Part shown: positions 63,960-64,000 of the stretch, piece after piece
Layout of the letters: each line of letters starts with the position of its first letter
Position numbering within the stretch: the first letter of the stretch is position 1
Origin: DASWLF01 sp963768765
Lineage (GTDB): Bacteria > Desulfobacterota > Desulfobaccia > Desulfobaccales > 0-14-0-80-60-11
Direction of reading: 5' to 3'
Length of the DNA: 64,000 nucleotides
NCBI GenBank assembly: GCA_963768765.1
Contig: CAVYJK010000021.1
Location: 372,001-436,000 of the forward strand
Made by a program: the position numbers and the translations under genes
The notes under the pieces: generated by a model
The model's input: only the letters and a program-made list of their open reading frames with translations
What the model was told of the DNA's origin: nothing
Database searches by the model: none

Positions 63960-64000
63960 ATGAAATGGATTTTGCTGGCCTTCGTGGTGGCCGCGGTGCT
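63960..64000 (+). CDS. Start of a membrane or exported protein (truncated by window end)
   Basis: ATG 63960 opens MKWILLAFVVAAV, a hydrophobic N-terminus, then the window ends. GGGCGGGGCGGGG upstream is only a weak ribosome site. Confidence 0.4.
   Translation, partial: MKWILLAFVVAAV

Overview
The window is GC-rich bacterial chromosome with bacterial-type Wood-Ljungdahl genes (acsD, cooS, acsB, acsC, acsE plus the nickel-insertion ATPase cooC), a sigma-54 activator and a tRNA-Sec gene. Together these fit an anaerobic sulfate-reducing or syntrophic deltaproteobacterium (Desulfobacca/Syntrophobacterales-like). That placement is an inference from gene content, not a phylogenetic result.

Layout. 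1-5500: end of tsaB, an unrecognised 459-residue gene coupled to an RNase E/G gene, and ilvD. 5750-10640: dnaN, two small cysteine-containing genes and gyrB. 10700-17540: a small conserved protein, a zinc-ribbon protein, an ECF sigma factor, a P-type ATPase with an N-terminal PTS EIIA-like domain, a small ferritin-like gene, then an anti-sigma factor and periplasmic proteins. 17700-20700: slyD, a cold-shock gene, a MerA/Lpd-type flavoprotein and tRNA-Sec. 21400-26020: an outer-membrane MetA_deg-type protein, a sigma-54 activator, an HD-domain gene behind a sigma-54 promoter, and tRNA-Gln. 26345-35340: the CODH/ACS operon, with a strong promoter overlapped by a CRP-family palindrome upstream of cooC. 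35365-37417: an AT-rich two-gene island. 37487-42238: a lexA-headed minus-strand cassette with a RecA-like protein lacking a Walker A motif, a small membrane protein, a helical protein and a family-B DNA polymerase with an altered motif C. 42338-55317: an aminotransferase, a secreted Lys/Ala-rich protein, an NYN RNase, an L,D-transpeptidase, HtrA, an M16 peptidase pair, a VanZ-like protein, ftsY, glyS and glyQ. 55525-64000: tRNA-Val, then the regulatory and early region of a Mu-like transposable prophage (repressor, early genes, DDE transposase, MuB-like ATPase). The prophage runs off the right edge.

Most interesting. (1) The lexA / RecA-like / small TM / helical protein / PolB cassette looks like a bacterial SOS translesion module built on an atypical (PolB2-like) polymerase. 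It carries a palindrome exactly filling the lexA promoter spacer. (2) Mobile palindromic repeats lie inside the polymerase gene. (3) A P-type ATPase is fused to an EIIA domain. (4) The AT-rich island pairs a PD-(D/E)XK-like protein with an unrecognised protein and is a defence-system candidate.

Quality caveat. At least ten otherwise well-conserved genes (ilvD, the P-type ATPase, cooS, acsB, an aminotransferase, glyS, polB, the transposase and others) carry single-base indels, and several of these genes should be essential. Assembly or sequencing error is the simplest explanation for most of them, so I annotate the whole loci as genes and give the approximate break points.
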